Shown in pieces: positions 48,524-57,588 of a stretch of DNA of 64,000 nucleotides (position 1 is its first letter; every line of letters begins with the position of its first letter). A model generated the notes under the pieces. The model did no database searches and was not told the DNA's origin. It worked only from the letters and a program-made list of their open reading frames with translations. The stretch comes from Streptomyces marincola (lineage in GTDB: Bacteria > Actinomycetota > Actinomycetes > Streptomycetales > Streptomycetaceae). The stretch is from positions 3,987,001 through 4,051,000 of the forward strand of contig NZ_CP084541.1 of NCBI RefSeq assembly GCF_020410765.1. Reading direction: 5' to 3'. The translations under genes and the position numbers were made by a program.

Positions 48524-49217
48524 CCCGGTCACCCGTCACCGTCCGGGCATGGGCCCCGGCGTACCGCGCGGGGGAGGCGAGAGCGCGTGCACCCCCCGTG
48601 CTCCCTCCCGAGCCGTCGCCGGTCTGCCGTTCACTGAAGTCACCGCGAAAAGGCGTGAAAAGCGCGAAGAGGCGTGAAAGAGGCACGCCTCGGCGGTGGA
48701 GGACAACAGGCACGTGGGGCAGGCCGCCTGGCCGTCCCGCGACGTGAGCGGCTGGCAGGTGACTTCCGACATGACAGGCCGACAGGAACGTACGCCCGAT
48801 GACGGTGAGGCGGAGGGCAGGGAACGGGATGATCTGCCGGAAGACCTCGGCGCGCAGTGGGCCGAGCTGACCAGGCGGGTCGACGAGCACTTGAGGCGGC
48901 TGGGGCGCGCGTGACAGCGCATCACTGAGGCGACCGGCTTCCCGCGCGGGGCGCGCGCCCTCCGGCGGTCGGCGCGGGCCGGGCGGTCGGCGCGGCCGGG
49001 CGGCGCTCGCGCCGCCGGGGGCGCGCCCGGGCGTGGCCGCTGGGGTGGATGGGGCGGGCGGGGATGGAGTTCTCGCAGGTCCGGCGGGGGGCGTATGTGC
49101 ACCACCGCCCGTGCGCCCCATGAACCCCCCGTGTGTCCGCGTGAACCCCCTCGTGAACGTTTCCAAAGTGGCCTCGGTGGCTCTTGACTGGAAATCTCAC
49201 AAGGGGGAGGACAGTCG
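48524..49217. other. Intergenic stretch with direct repeats and purine-rich motifs
   Basis: Apart from the doubtful small ORF, 48524-48695 holds two copies of aggcgtgaaa (48651-48660 and 48670-48679) on a 19-bp period. Between 49157 and 49173 acgtttccaaagtggcc closely matches acgtttccaagtggcc at 14261-14276, upstream of gntR. A TTTCCA...TGGAAA pair flanks the region just before the RsbW-like start. The middle (48930-49050) is very GC-rich with no gene seen. Confidence 0.5.
48696..48914 (+). CDS. Hypothetical small acidic/polar protein
   Basis: A GTG-started frame of 72 residues; the C-terminal half (RTPDDGEAEGRERDDLPEDL then WAELTRRVDEHLRRLGRA) is charged and ends in an amphipathic helix. 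No family is recognised, and an internal ATG at 48771 could be the true start. It lies between the phosphotransferase and the RsbW-like gene. Codon use fits the genome, so it may be real. Confidence 0.35.
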   Translation: MEDNRHVGQAAWPSRDVSGWQVTSDMTGRQERTPDDGEAEGRERDDLPEDLGAQWAELTRRVDEHLRRLGRA

Positions 49218-49655
49218 ATGACATCGCCGGACATGAGAGTCGAACCCGCCACAGCCCGTGTCCGCACCGTCTCGCTGCTCGCGGACCACCCCGGCGCCCC
49301 GTCCGCCGCCCGGCGCACGGCGCGGCTCGCGCTGCACGAGTGGGGGCTCGGCCACCTGGCCGACGATGTCGAGCTGTGCCTGTCGGAGCTGGTCGGCAAC
49401 GCGGTGCAGCACGCCAAGGGCAAGCGCGGGGAGCGGTTCGTCGTGGTGGCCCTGCGCTGCTCGGAACGCTGGCTGATCGTCGAGGTGTCCGACCAGGACC
49501 CGACGCCGCCCACGCTGCCCGCCGCGCAGTTGCCGCTCGCCGACAGCGGGCGCGGCCTGTTCATCGTGCGGGCCCTGGCCGACGCGACCTGGTGGGCGCC
49601 GCGCGACGAGGGCGGCAAGACCGTCCTGTGCCGCTTCGACTTCGACCATCTGTAG
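49218..49655 (+). CDS. RsbW-like ATP-binding anti-sigma regulatory protein
   Basis: This 145-residue protein is a HATPase_c_2 domain: ELCLSELVGNAVQHA (N box), VEVSDQDPTPP (G1-like loop) and SGRGLFIVRALAD (G2 box). Such proteins bind sigma or anti-anti-sigma factors and act as protein serine kinases; many exist in Streptomyces. GGGGGAGGAC precedes the ATG. No cognate sigma is adjacent. It has no membrane part. Confidence 0.88.
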   Translation: MTSPDMRVEPATARVRTVSLLADHPGAPSAARRTARLALHEWGLGHLADDVELCLSELVGNAVQHAKGKRGERFVVVALRCSERWLIVEVSDQDPTPPTLPAAQLPLADSGRGLFIVRALADATWWAPRDEGGKTVLCRFDFDHL

Positions 49656-49844
49656 TGCTCGGCGCGCTCCGTACGCCCGGGCGGCAGGGGCGTTTTCGGC
49701 CATCTCGTCCTGGCGTGTGTCATCCGTGCCACCGGCGAACGGTCGGAGCGCGTGACGGTCCGGTGAAGGTGCCGGTCGGCGGGCTCGAAAGCGGGCAGAA
49801 TCCAGGGATTCACCGTGCGGAGCCGCACCGGGAGGGCCGTGCTG

Positions 49845-51848
49845 ATGTCAACGGGGAACGTGCGCGCCGATTCGCCGGCGCCCGCGCTGGTCCGGCCCCG
49901 GCTGGGCCACGAGAAGGGCGCGGTCACCAGCGCGTTCGTGCCCGCGATGGCCCCCGCGGTCCAGCAGGGCAGCCTCGCCGACGTGCCGTTCGTCAACGCC
50001 TACGAGGCGCCGGACGCGCCCGCTTTCAGCCGCAGGAACCGCGACGGGACCTGGCGTGATGTCACCTGTGCCGAGTTCGCCGCCGACGTGGTCGCCGTGG
50101 CCAAGGGCCTCATCGCGCACGGGATGCGGCCCGGGGGCCGGCTCGCGATCGTCTCCCGCACCCGCTACGAGTGGACGCTGCTCGACTTCGCGGCCTGGGC
50201 CGCCGGCCTCATCACCGTTCCCGTGCACCCCGACGCCCCGCCGGAGCAGGCCGCGGCCATCCTGCGCGACGCGGGCGTGAGCGCGTGCGCGGTCGAGGGC
50301 GGGGCCGAGGCCCGCACGCTCACCGAGATCCGGCACGAACTGCCGGATCTCGCGCACCTGTGGCAGCTCACCGCGCTCGCCGCCAACGAGACCAGCGCCA
50401 TCGGCCAGATCGCCGCCGCGGGCCGGGACCTGCCGGACTCGGTCGTCGGGGAACGCCGCGCCCTGCTGTCGCCCTGGCTGGCCGCCACCCTCGTCTACAC
50501 CGCGGGGACCACGGGCGAGCCGAAGGGGTGCGTCCTCACCCACGCCAACCTCTTCGCGCAGGTCGACAACGCCGTCGCGCTGCTGCGCCCGGCGTTCTCC
50601 TCGGGGCCCGACGAGCCGTCGGGCGCGCTGCTGCTCCTGCCGCTCGCCCACGCGCTCGGCCGGGTGGCCGCCCTCGCCTGCGTCCGCGCCCGGGTCAGGC
50701 TCGGGCACGCGCCGGACGAGGGGACCGACGACCTGCGCGCCGATCTCGCGGGCTTCCGGCCGACGTTCCTGTTCGCGGCGCCGCACGTGCTGGGCCGCGT
50801 GTTCGTCGCGGGGCGCGCCGCCGCCGAGACCACGGTGCGGGGCGGCGCGTTCTTCGAACGGGCCGCGCGCGTCGCCCGCCGGTACGGCGCCGCGGCCGAG
50901 GGCGGGAAGCGGGGGGCCGCCGCGGGGCCCGGCCTCGGGCTGCGGGCGGCGCGCAGCCTCTACGACCCGCTGGTGTACCGGCGGCTGCGGGAGGCGTTCG
51001 GGGGCAGGCTGCGCCACGTGGTGTGCGGGGGCGCGCCGCTCGGCCGCGGCCTCCGCGCGTTCTTCGAGGGCGCCGGGGTGTCGGTGCACGAGAGCTACGG
51101 ACTCACCGAGGCCACCGCGGTCGCGACCATCACGCCGCCGGGCGCCCCGCGCGCGGGCACCGCGGGCTGGCCGCTGCCCGGACTGGCCGTGGGCATCGCG
51201 CCCGACGGCGAGGTGCTGCTGCGCGGCCCGCAGGTGTTCGGCGGCTACTGGGACGGCGGGCGGCGGGACGTGGTGCGCGTGGCCGGGGCCGGCGGCTGGT
51301 TCGCCACCGGGGACGTGGGCGCGCTGGACGCGGACGGCTATCTGACGGTCGCGGGGCGCGAGGCGGACCTGCTGGCCACGACGGACGGCCGGCGCGTCGC
51401 GCCGGGGCCGGTCGAGGCCGCGCTGCGGGCCGACCCGCTGGTCAGCCAGTGCGTGGTGGTGGGCGAGGGCCGGCCCTTCCCGGCCGCGCTGGTCACGCTC
51501 GACCCGGACGGTCTCGCCCGCTGGGCCGCGGCGGCCGGCCGGCGCCCGCTCCCGGCCGGCGAGGCGGCCCGCGACCCGGAGCTGCTGCGGTACCTCCAGC
51601 GGCTCTTTGATGAGGTGGGCGAGATGGGCGGGGCGGACGAGATGGGCGGGGCGGACGAGACGGGCGGGCGCGTGTCCGCGGCCGTGCCGCTGGGCGCGTT
51701 CCGGGTGCTGGCCAGGGACTTCACGGTCGCGTCCGGGCACCTGACGCCCTGCGGGACGGTGCGTCGTGCGGTGGTGCTGCGCGACCTCGCCGACGAGGTG
51801 GACCGGCTCTACCGGCCCGGGCCCGGGCCCGGCGGCGCGGCGGGGTGA
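49845..51848 (+). CDS. Long-chain acyl-CoA synthetase-like AMP-dependent ligase
   Basis: In this 667-residue protein the AMP-binding motif LVYTAGTTGEPKGCVLTH is at residues about 218-235, ESYGLTEATAVATIT is the A5 motif, and WFATGDVGALDADGYLTVAGREADL the A7/A8 region. It should activate a fatty or aromatic acid to acyl-CoA via acyl-AMP. The ATG at 49845 has GGGAGG 9 nt upstream; GTG at 49839 is too close to it. Near the C-terminus an 18-bp tandem repeat (51621-51660) encodes EMGGAD twice. Confidence 0.9.
   Translation: MSTGNVRADSPAPALVRPRLGHEKGAVTSAFVPAMAPAVQQGSLADVPFVNAYEAPDAPAFSRRNRDGTWRDVTCAEFAADVVAVAKGLIAHGMRPGGRLAIVSRTRYEWTLLDFAAWAAGLITVPVHPDAPPEQAAAILRDAGVSACAVEGGAEARTLTEIRHELPDLAHLWQLTALAANETSAIGQIAAAGRDLPDSVVGERRALLSPWLAATLVYTAGTTGEPKGCVLTHANLFAQVDNAVALLRPAFSSGPDEPSGALLLLPLAHALGRVAALACVRARVRLGHAPDEGTDDLRADLAGFRPTFLFAAPHVLGRVFVAGRAAAETTVRGGAFFERAARVARRYGAAAEGGKRGAAAGPGLGLRAARSLYDPLVYRRLREAFGGRLRHVVCGGAPLGRGLRAFFEGAGVSVHESYGLTEATAVATITPPGAPRAGTAGWPLPGLAVGIAPDGEVLLRGPQVFGGYWDGGRRDVVRVAGAGGWFATGDVGALDADGYLTVAGREADLLATTDGRRVAPGPVEAALRADPLVSQCVVVGEGRPFPAALVTLDPDGLARWAAAAGRRPLPAGEAARDPELLRYLQRLFDEVGEMGGADEMGGADETGGRVSAAVPLGAFRVLARDFTVASGHLTPCGTVRRAVVLRDLADEVDRLYRPGPGPGGAAG
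51621..51668 (+). repeat. 18-bp tandem repeat in the acyl-CoA synthetase gene
   Basis: gagatgggcggggcggac occurs at 51621-51638 and 51639-51656, with a third degenerate copy. It keeps the frame and encodes EMGGAD. Confidence 0.85.
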
Positions 51849-51881
51849 GCGCGCGCCCCGGGCGGCGCCCCGGCGCGCACG

Positions 51882-51916
51882 CCGAGGCCCCCGCCCACAA
51901 GGGGCGGGGGCCTCGG
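51882..51916. terminator. Bidirectional terminator between acyl-CoA synthetase and cold-shock genes
   Basis: ccgaggcccccgccc (51882-51896) pairs perfectly with gggcgggggcctcgg (51902-51916) over 15 bp around a 5-nt loop, between two convergent genes. Confidence 0.85.
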
Positions 51917-51956
51917 TCATGTCGTGCTCCGTCCGGCGGCGCAGTGGCTACTGGCC

Positions 51957-52160
51957 TCAGACGATGGTGACATTCTCCGCCTGCGGGCCCTTGGGGCCCT
52001 GGGTGACGTCGAAGGTCACGTTCTGGCTCTCTTCGAGAGACCGGAAACCGGAGGCGTTGATCGCGGAGTAGTGAACGAAGACATCGGGGCCGCCGCCATC
52101 CTGGGCGATGAATCCAAAGCCCTTCTCGGCGTTGAACCACTTGACGGTTCCGGTAGCCAT
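51957..52160 (-). CDS. Cold-shock-domain protein
   Basis: This 67-residue cold-shock protein begins ATGTVKWFNAEKGFGFIAQ, with RNP1 KGFGFI, then VFVHYSAI (RNP2) and NVTFDVTQGPKGPQA. CSPs bind single-stranded RNA/DNA and act as RNA chaperones. AAGGAGGG lies just before the ATG. The transcript has a leader of about 124 nt, typical of cold-shock genes. Confidence 0.97.
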   Translation of the reverse strand: MATGTVKWFNAEKGFGFIAQDGGGPDVFVHYSAINASGFRSLEESQNVTFDVTQGPKGPQAENVTIV

Positions 52161-52393
52161 AAGCCCTCCTTGGGCCTAAAAAGGGTCGCCCTGCTCCAGA
52201 ACCCACATGAAGCCTGAAAACGACGAAAGCCTGCGGTCACATGCTCCGCAGGCTCGTACTGCAAGGGAAACCAAACTGCAACTCGCTGTGAGCCTAGCAT
52301 GCGCGGTGCGCGGCGGAAAGAGGAAAGATCATCCTCGGAGCGGGTCGTTCCCTGACCGTCGGCACGCACGTTCCGAGGCGTACCCTCCGAAGG
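52161..52393. promoter_or_regulatory. Cold-shock leader and leaderless mqnA promoter
   Basis: On the minus strand TAGGCT (52291-52296, as AGCCTA on plus) fits a -10, giving a leader of about 124 nt. Within it agcctgcgg (52228-52236) and ccgcaggct (52246-52254) form a 9-bp hairpin. On the plus strand TACCCT (52381-52386) lies 7 nt before the mqnA GTG at 52394, so mqnA looks leaderless. Confidence 0.55.
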
Positions 52394-53245
52394 GTGACTA
52401 CACACCACAGGACCCGTCCTCGTGTCGGCCACATCCAGTTCCTCAACTGCCTCCCGCTCTACTGGGGCCTCGCCAGGAGCGGCAGTCTGCTCGATCTGGA
52501 GCTGACCAAGGACACGCCGGAAAAACTGGGCGAACGCCTGGTGAACGGTGAGCTGGACATCGGGCCGGTGTCCCTCATGGACTTCCTCGCGCACGCGGAC
52601 GAGCTGGTGGCCCTGCCCGACATCGCCGTCGGCTGCGACGGGCCGGTCATGTCCTGCGTCATCGTCTCGCAGGTGCCCCTCGACCGGCTGGACGGCGCCC
52701 GGGTCGCCCTCGGGTCCACCTCTCGCACATCCGTGCGCCTGGCGCGGCTGCTGCTGGCCGAACGCCACGGGGTCGCGCCCGACTACTTCACCTGCCCGCC
52801 CGACCTCGGGCTGATGATGCAGGAGGCGGACGCCGCCGTCCTCATCGGGGACCCCGCGCTGCGCGCCGCGCTGCACGACGCGCCCAGGCTCGGCCTCGCC
52901 GTCCACGACCTCGGGCAGATGTGGCACGAGTGGACCGGGCTGCCGTTCGTGTTCGCCGCGTGGGGCGTGCGCCGCGACTACCTGCGCCGCGAGCCGGAGA
53001 CGGTGCGCGAGGTCCACCGCTCGTTCCTCGCCTCCCGCGACCTGTCGCTCGAAGAGGTGGGCAAGGTCGCGGAACAGGCCGCGCGGTGGGAGGACTTCGA
53101 CGCCGAGGTGCTCGAACGCTACTTCACCACGCTCGACTTCCGGCTCGGACCGCGCCAGCTGGCCGGGGCCGCCGAGTTCGCGCGCCGCGTCGGCAGGGCC
53201 GGTCAGGCGGACCGGTTGGAGCTCCTCGACGTCGCCGGGAGCTGA
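52394..53245 (+). CDS. mqnA: MqnA, chorismate dehydratase
   Basis: This 283-residue periplasmic-binding-protein-like enzyme begins RVGHIQFLNCLPLYWGL (family G.i.flNc.Pl), has GELDIGPVSLMDFLAHADEL and LPFVFAAWGVRRDYL. It dehydrates chorismate to 3-[(1-carboxyvinyl)oxy]benzoate, the first futalosine-pathway step, feeding MqnE. The GTG at 52394 is preceded by a -10-like TACCCT. A Ser/Thr kinase gene begins 3 bp after its stop. Confidence 0.95.
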   Translation: MTTHHRTRPRVGHIQFLNCLPLYWGLARSGSLLDLELTKDTPEKLGERLVNGELDIGPVSLMDFLAHADELVALPDIAVGCDGPVMSCVIVSQVPLDRLDGARVALGSTSRTSVRLARLLLAERHGVAPDYFTCPPDLGLMMQEADAAVLIGDPALRAALHDAPRLGLAVHDLGQMWHEWTGLPFVFAAWGVRRDYLRREPETVREVHRSFLASRDLSLEEVGKVAEQAARWEDFDAEVLERYFTTLDFRLGPRQLAGAAEFARRVGRAGQADRLELLDVAGS

Positions 53246-53248
53246 CCG

Positions 53249-54871
53249 GTGGAGCCGCTGAGCGCGGACGACCCGCGCCGCGTCGGCGACTACGGCCTCA
53301 TCGGCCGGCTCGGGCGCGGCGGCATGGGCCGGGTGTACCTGGGGCGCAGCGCGGGCGGCCGTACGGTCGCGATCAAGGTCGTGCACGCGCACATCGCGGC
53401 GGACGAGCGGTTCCGGGCCAGGTTCGCCCGCGAGGTGGCCGCGGCCCGGCTGGTCGGCGGCGACTGGACGGCGCCGGTGCTCGACGCCGACCCGGAGGCC
53501 GAGATGCCGTGGGTGGCCACCGGCTACGTGGCGGGCCCCGACCTGCACGACGCGGTCGGCGCGCACGGGCCGCTGCCGCGCGCCACCGTGCTCGCGCTCG
53601 GCGCCGGTCTCGCCGAGGCCCTGTCCGCCGTGCACGAACGCGGCCTGGTGCACCGGGACGTGAAACCGTCGAACGTGCTGCTCTCGCTCCAGGGCCCGCG
53701 CCTGATCGACTTCGGCATCGCCCGGGCCGGCGACGCGACGGCCCGCCTCACCGCGACCGGGGTCACCGTCGGCTCGCCCGGCTACATGGCGCCGGAGCAG
53801 GCGGTGGGCGGCGCGGTGGGGCCCGCGGCCGACATGTTCTCGTTCGGGGCGGTGCTCGCGTACGCGGCGGGCGGGAAGGCCCCGTTCCCCGGCGACGCGC
53901 CGGCGCAACTGCTGTACCAGGTGGTGCACACCCCGCCCCGGCTCGACGGGGTGCCCCCGTGGCTGCGCGACCTGGTGACCGCCTGCATGGCGAAGGACCC
54001 GGCCGAGCGCCCCTCGCCGCGCGAGGCGGCGCGCGCGTGCGCGGGCGAGGGCGGCGCGGCCGGCCTCATGGTGCCGGGCTGGCTGCCGCAGCCGGTCGTC
54101 GAGGACGTCAGCCGCCGCGCGGTCGAACTGCTGAACCTGGAGACCGCGGCGCCGGCCGGCCCGCCCCCGCCGGGGAACGGCGCGAGCGGCCCGTACCCGC
54201 CGCCCGGCCCGGCCCCCGGGCAGCCCGCCGCGAACGGCCCCGGCACCACCCGCCCCGCCCTCCACCCGGAGCGGAACGGCCCGCACCCGACGTGGCCCGC
54301 CGCGCACCCGCCGACCGCGGAGGCGACCCGCCCGGCCGCGCCCGGCGCCGCGGGACCGGCCGCGGGCGGCCCGCAGGACCGCCGCCGGTGGCCTCTCGCC
54401 GTGCCGGTCGCCGCCGCGGTGGCCGCGGCGGCGGTCGCGGGCGCGTTATTGACCGGGCTCGTGGGCGGGGAGCGGGACGCGGGCGCCGAGCCGGACGGCG
54501 AGGAGACCACCGTTCCGGCGGCGGGCGCGCTGCCCGAGGCGTACGTCGGCAGCTGGTCGGGCGACATGCGCCTCGGCGAGATAGCCGTCGGGCCCCTCGA
54601 CATCGTGCTCGAACAGGGCGAGGTGGGCGAGCGGGTGGGCATGCTGACCTCGTCCGACGTCATGGGCCTGTCCCGGTGCGTCGACCTGCTGACGCTGACC
54701 GAAGTGGGCTCGGGCACGGTCACGTTCGACGCCGAGTACGACGCGGGGGCGTCGCGGGGCGGAGCCGGGGTGTGCGAGCCGGACCCGGGCGAGCTGACCC
54801 TGCGCCTCGACGGAGAGGTGCTGCACTGCACGGGCGGCGATCTGGTGGGGCGGCTGCACCCGGTGGGGTGA
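53249..54871 (+). CDS. Membrane Ser/Thr protein kinase coupled to mqnA
   Basis: This is a 540-residue protein. Residues about 15-270 are a Hanks kinase (LGRGGMGRVYLG, VAIKVV, VHRDVKPSNVLL, LIDFGIARA, GSPGYMAPEQ). A Pro/Gly-rich linker of about 110 residues precedes one membrane helix, AVPVAAAVAAAAVAGALLTG (about 393-413). The C-terminal extracytoplasmic domain has three Cys and the pattern YVGSWSGDMRLGE. It may sense an extracellular signal and phosphorylate cytosolic targets. Its start follows the mqnA stop by 3 bp. Confidence 0.92.
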   Translation: MEPLSADDPRRVGDYGLIGRLGRGGMGRVYLGRSAGGRTVAIKVVHAHIAADERFRARFAREVAAARLVGGDWTAPVLDADPEAEMPWVATGYVAGPDLHDAVGAHGPLPRATVLALGAGLAEALSAVHERGLVHRDVKPSNVLLSLQGPRLIDFGIARAGDATARLTATGVTVGSPGYMAPEQAVGGAVGPAADMFSFGAVLAYAAGGKAPFPGDAPAQLLYQVVHTPPRLDGVPPWLRDLVTACMAKDPAERPSPREAARACAGEGGAAGLMVPGWLPQPVVEDVSRRAVELLNLETAAPAGPPPPGNGASGPYPPPGPAPGQPAANGPGTTRPALHPERNGPHPTWPAAHPPTAEATRPAAPGAAGPAAGGPQDRRRWPLAVPVAAAVAAAAVAGALLTGLVGGERDAGAEPDGEETTVPAAGALPEAYVGSWSGDMRLGEIAVGPLDIVLEQGEVGERVGMLTSSDVMGLSRCVDLLTLTEVGSGTVTFDAEYDAGASRGGAGVCEPDPGELTLRLDGEVLHCTGGDLVGRLHPVG

Positions 54872-54934
54872 AGGGGGTGACGTACGCTGGTCCGGCCGCT
54901 GTCGAATCGGAGCCGTGAGGAAGGGACCGCACCC

Positions 54935-56131
54935 ATGGCGCAGAGCACCGCGTCGCAGAACGTGCTCGACCGGGCCGCTCAGGGCGGCCGGATCAGTCCC
55001 GAGGAGGCGCTGGACCTCTACCGCTCCGCGCCCCTGCACGCCCTGGGGCGGGCGGCCGACGCCGCGCGCCGGCGGCGCTACGCGGGCACCGAGCACATCG
55101 CCACGTACATCATCGAGCGCAACATCAACTACACGAACGCGTGCGTGACGGCCTGCAAGTTCTGCGCGTTCTACGCCGCGCCCAAGAGCGAGGACGTCTG
55201 GACGCGCGACCTGGACGACATCCTGCGGCGCTGCGCGGAGACGGTCGAACTGGGCGGCACCCAGATCATGTTCCAGGGCGGCCACCACCCGGACTACGGC
55301 GTCGAGTACTACGAGCGGCACTTCGCGGCGATCAAGGAGGCGTTCCCGCAGCTGGTGATCCACTCCCTCGGGGCCTCCGAGGTGGAGCACATGGCGCGGA
55401 TCTCCGGCGTGACGGCCGAGGAGGCGATCCGCCGCATCCACGCCGCCGGGCTCGACTCGTTCGCGGGCGCGGGCGCCGAGCTGCTGCCGGCCCGGCCGAG
55501 GCGGGCCATCGCGCCGCTGAAGGAGTCGGGCGAGCGCTGGATCGAGATCATGGAGACCGCGCACCGGCTTGGCGTGGAGTCCACCTCGACGATGCTGATG
55601 GGCACGGGGGAGACCAACGCGGAACGGATCGAGCACCTGCGGATGATCCGGGACGCGCAGGACCGCACGGGCGGCTTCCGCGCGTTCATCCCGTACACCT
55701 ACCAGCCGGAGAACAACCACCTGAAGGGCCGCACGCAGGCCACCCTCTTCGAGTACCTGCGGCTGATCGCGGTGGCGCGGCTGTTCCTCGACAACGTCGC
55801 GCACATCCAGGGCTCCTGGCTCACCACAGGCAAGGAGGTCGGCCAGCTGTCGCTGCACTACGGCGCCGACGACCTCGGCTCGGTGATGCTGGAGGAGAAC
55901 GTGGTGTCCTCCGCCGGCGCCAAGCACCGCTCCGACCGGCTTGAGCTTTTGCACCTGATCCGCACCGCGGGCCGGGTGCCGGCGCAGCGTTCCACGACCT
56001 ACGAGCACCTGGTGGTGCACGAGGACCCCGCGCTCGACCCGGTGGACGACCGGGTGGTGTCGCACCTGTCGTCCACGGCGATCGAGGGCGGGTCCGCGCA
56101 CCCGGAGCTGAAGGTCGTCCCGGCCCGCTGA
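54935..56131 (+). CDS. mqnC: MqnC, cyclic dehypoxanthine futalosine synthase
   Basis: This 398-residue radical-SAM enzyme has NYTNACVTACKFCAFY (CxxxCxxC), QIMFQGGHHPDYGVEYY and LGASEVEHMAR, together typical of MqnC. It cyclises dehypoxanthine futalosine to the naphthoate precursor. GGAAGGGACC lies upstream of the ATG. It follows the kinase gene by 63 bp and is likely cotranscribed with it or has its own promoter. Confidence 0.97.
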   Translation: MAQSTASQNVLDRAAQGGRISPEEALDLYRSAPLHALGRAADAARRRRYAGTEHIATYIIERNINYTNACVTACKFCAFYAAPKSEDVWTRDLDDILRRCAETVELGGTQIMFQGGHHPDYGVEYYERHFAAIKEAFPQLVIHSLGASEVEHMARISGVTAEEAIRRIHAAGLDSFAGAGAELLPARPRRAIAPLKESGERWIEIMETAHRLGVESTSTMLMGTGETNAERIEHLRMIRDAQDRTGGFRAFIPYTYQPENNHLKGRTQATLFEYLRLIAVARLFLDNVAHIQGSWLTTGKEVGQLSLHYGADDLGSVMLEENVVSSAGAKHRSDRLELLHLIRTAGRVPAQRSTTYEHLVVHEDPALDPVDDRVVSHLSSTAIEGGSAHPELKVVPAR

Positions 56132-56174
56132 CCGGCGGCCCGGGGCGCGCGAACGGCGGCGCGCCGCCCCGGCG

Positions 56175-57032
56175 TCACGCGCCGCGCGCCGCGCTCCGCG
56201 CCGGCTCCCGCCCCTCGCCGCCACGCGGCACGGGCCCCGCGGTGAACGACAGCGGCAGGCCGAGCGCGGCGACGCGCGCCAGCGCGGGGCCCGGGACCGT
56301 CAGGTGCCGGGCGCGGTCGGCACGGCCCGCCACGTCGACCTGTATCCGGTGGCCCTCGGCCCGCAGCGCGGCCAGTTCGCCGGCCAGGGGCGCCACGCGC
56401 GGCAGGAGCGCGTCGAGCAGCGAGGCGACGGAGTCGCCCGCCGTCTCGGCCGACCAGCAGCCGGCCCCGGCCCGGAACGCCGCGCCCGGCTCTGCGGCCC
56501 GGGTGAAGTCCGGCGCGATGCCCAGGCGCCGCGTCACGTCCGCCGCGTCCAGGTCGGCCTTGGTGATCAGGAGCGCGGCCGTCAGGTACTCCCACTGCCG
56601 GCCGGGCGCGCCGCCCGGCGCGCGCCCCTCCGCCCGCGCGCCGTCGCACACGCTCAGCTCCAGCGGAACGCCGAGCGACGCGACGCGCAGCGCCGTCTGC
56701 GGCATGATCTCCAGCACGGCACCCGCCGCCGCGCGGCCGTGCGCCGCGAGCGAGACCGCGTGCCCCTCGGCCGCCAGCTCCCGCAGCACCGACGCCCGTT
56801 CCTCGACGGCGTCGACCACCAGGTCGAGCTGTTCCGGCAGACCGAGCCCCGCGTCCCCGCGCTCGTGCAGCCACAGCCCCGGCACGCCCCCGCCGTCCCC
56901 GTCGGCCGCGCCGGGCGGGCAGCCGAGCCGCGCGCCGACCGCACGGGCGTCCAGGCCGTCCTTGCGTACGACGAGCGTCGCGCCGGTGTCCGCCCAGGCC
57001 CGTTCCGCGTAGGTGTAGCGCGCAGTAGTCAC
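56175..57032 (-). CDS. DUF4279-type tandem-domain protein
   Basis: In this 285-residue protein two similar halves are visible: ADTGATLVVRKDGLDARAVGARLGC near the start and LLITKADLDAADVTRRLGIAPDF in the middle, each followed by W/E-containing stretches (GLWLHERGD and AGCWSAETA). This duplicate pattern matches DUF4279. Function unknown; no signal peptide. The GTG at 57032 was chosen for GGGGAGAG 8 nt upstream, over the ATG at 57050. Confidence 0.72.
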   Translation of the reverse strand: MTTARYTYAERAWADTGATLVVRKDGLDARAVGARLGCPPGAADGDGGGVPGLWLHERGDAGLGLPEQLDLVVDAVEERASVLRELAAEGHAVSLAAHGRAAAGAVLEIMPQTALRVASLGVPLELSVCDGARAEGRAPGGAPGRQWEYLTAALLITKADLDAADVTRRLGIAPDFTRAAEPGAAFRAGAGCWSAETAGDSVASLLDALLPRVAPLAGELAALRAEGHRIQVDVAGRADRARHLTVPGPALARVAALGLPLSFTAGPVPRGGEGREPARSAARGA

Positions 57033-57384
57033 CGTGAAGTCTCTCCCCATCCGTTCACGCCGCGGCGGGCCCCCTGGGCGGCGTCCGCGTGCGCGGTGCG
57101 TCGCCCTCCCGCCCGGCGGCGCCCCGGCCGGACGTCCGGGCCGCGCCCGCCCGCGCGCGGGCCGTGCCACGGCGGCCGGCCGCCGGGCGGCGCCGCGGGC
57201 CCGGCGAGCACCTGCCTCTCCAGTAAGGCACGCGGTGAACGGCCGCTCCATGGAGGTTTCGTCACAAGGTCGTCGCAGCCGGACGACACGGCACCGGCCG
57301 GGCGCCCGAGGGGCTGCGGGCCGGCTTCCGCCCGGGCGGCGCACCCGAGGTGCGGGCGGGCGGCCGGTGCGGTCAGATGGGCCC
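57033..57384. other. GC-rich divergent intergenic region
   Basis: This 352-bp gap between two divergent genes has no convincing ORF. 57060-57200 is nearly all G and C, with several small self-pairing tracts. No clear promoter or repeat was seen. Confidence 0.5.
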
Positions 57385-57558
57385 ATGGAGGACTTCATCG
57401 ACGGCTGGACCAGGAGACTCGTCGAGAGCGCGGGCGGCGCCCTCGACGAGCGGGCCGCGCGGGCGCTGGTCGCGGAGATCTACCACGCGGCCTCGCTCCG
57501 CGGGGTCGACGACTACGAGGAGGGCGTGGCGCGCCGCGAGGCCGAACGCGACGAATGA
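57385..57558 (+). CDS. Conserved-looking small protein
   Basis: This 57-residue, largely helical acidic protein begins MEDFIDGWTRRLVESAGG and ends RREAERDE. It has GVDDYEEGVARRE near the C-terminus. It fits a short cytosolic actinobacterial protein of unknown function. The ATG at 57385 has no strong ribosome site. Confidence 0.55.
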   Translation: MEDFIDGWTRRLVESAGGALDERAARALVAEIYHAASLRGVDDYEEGVARREAERDE

Positions 57559-57588
57559 GCCGCGCCGCTCCCCGCGGTCAGGACGCGG

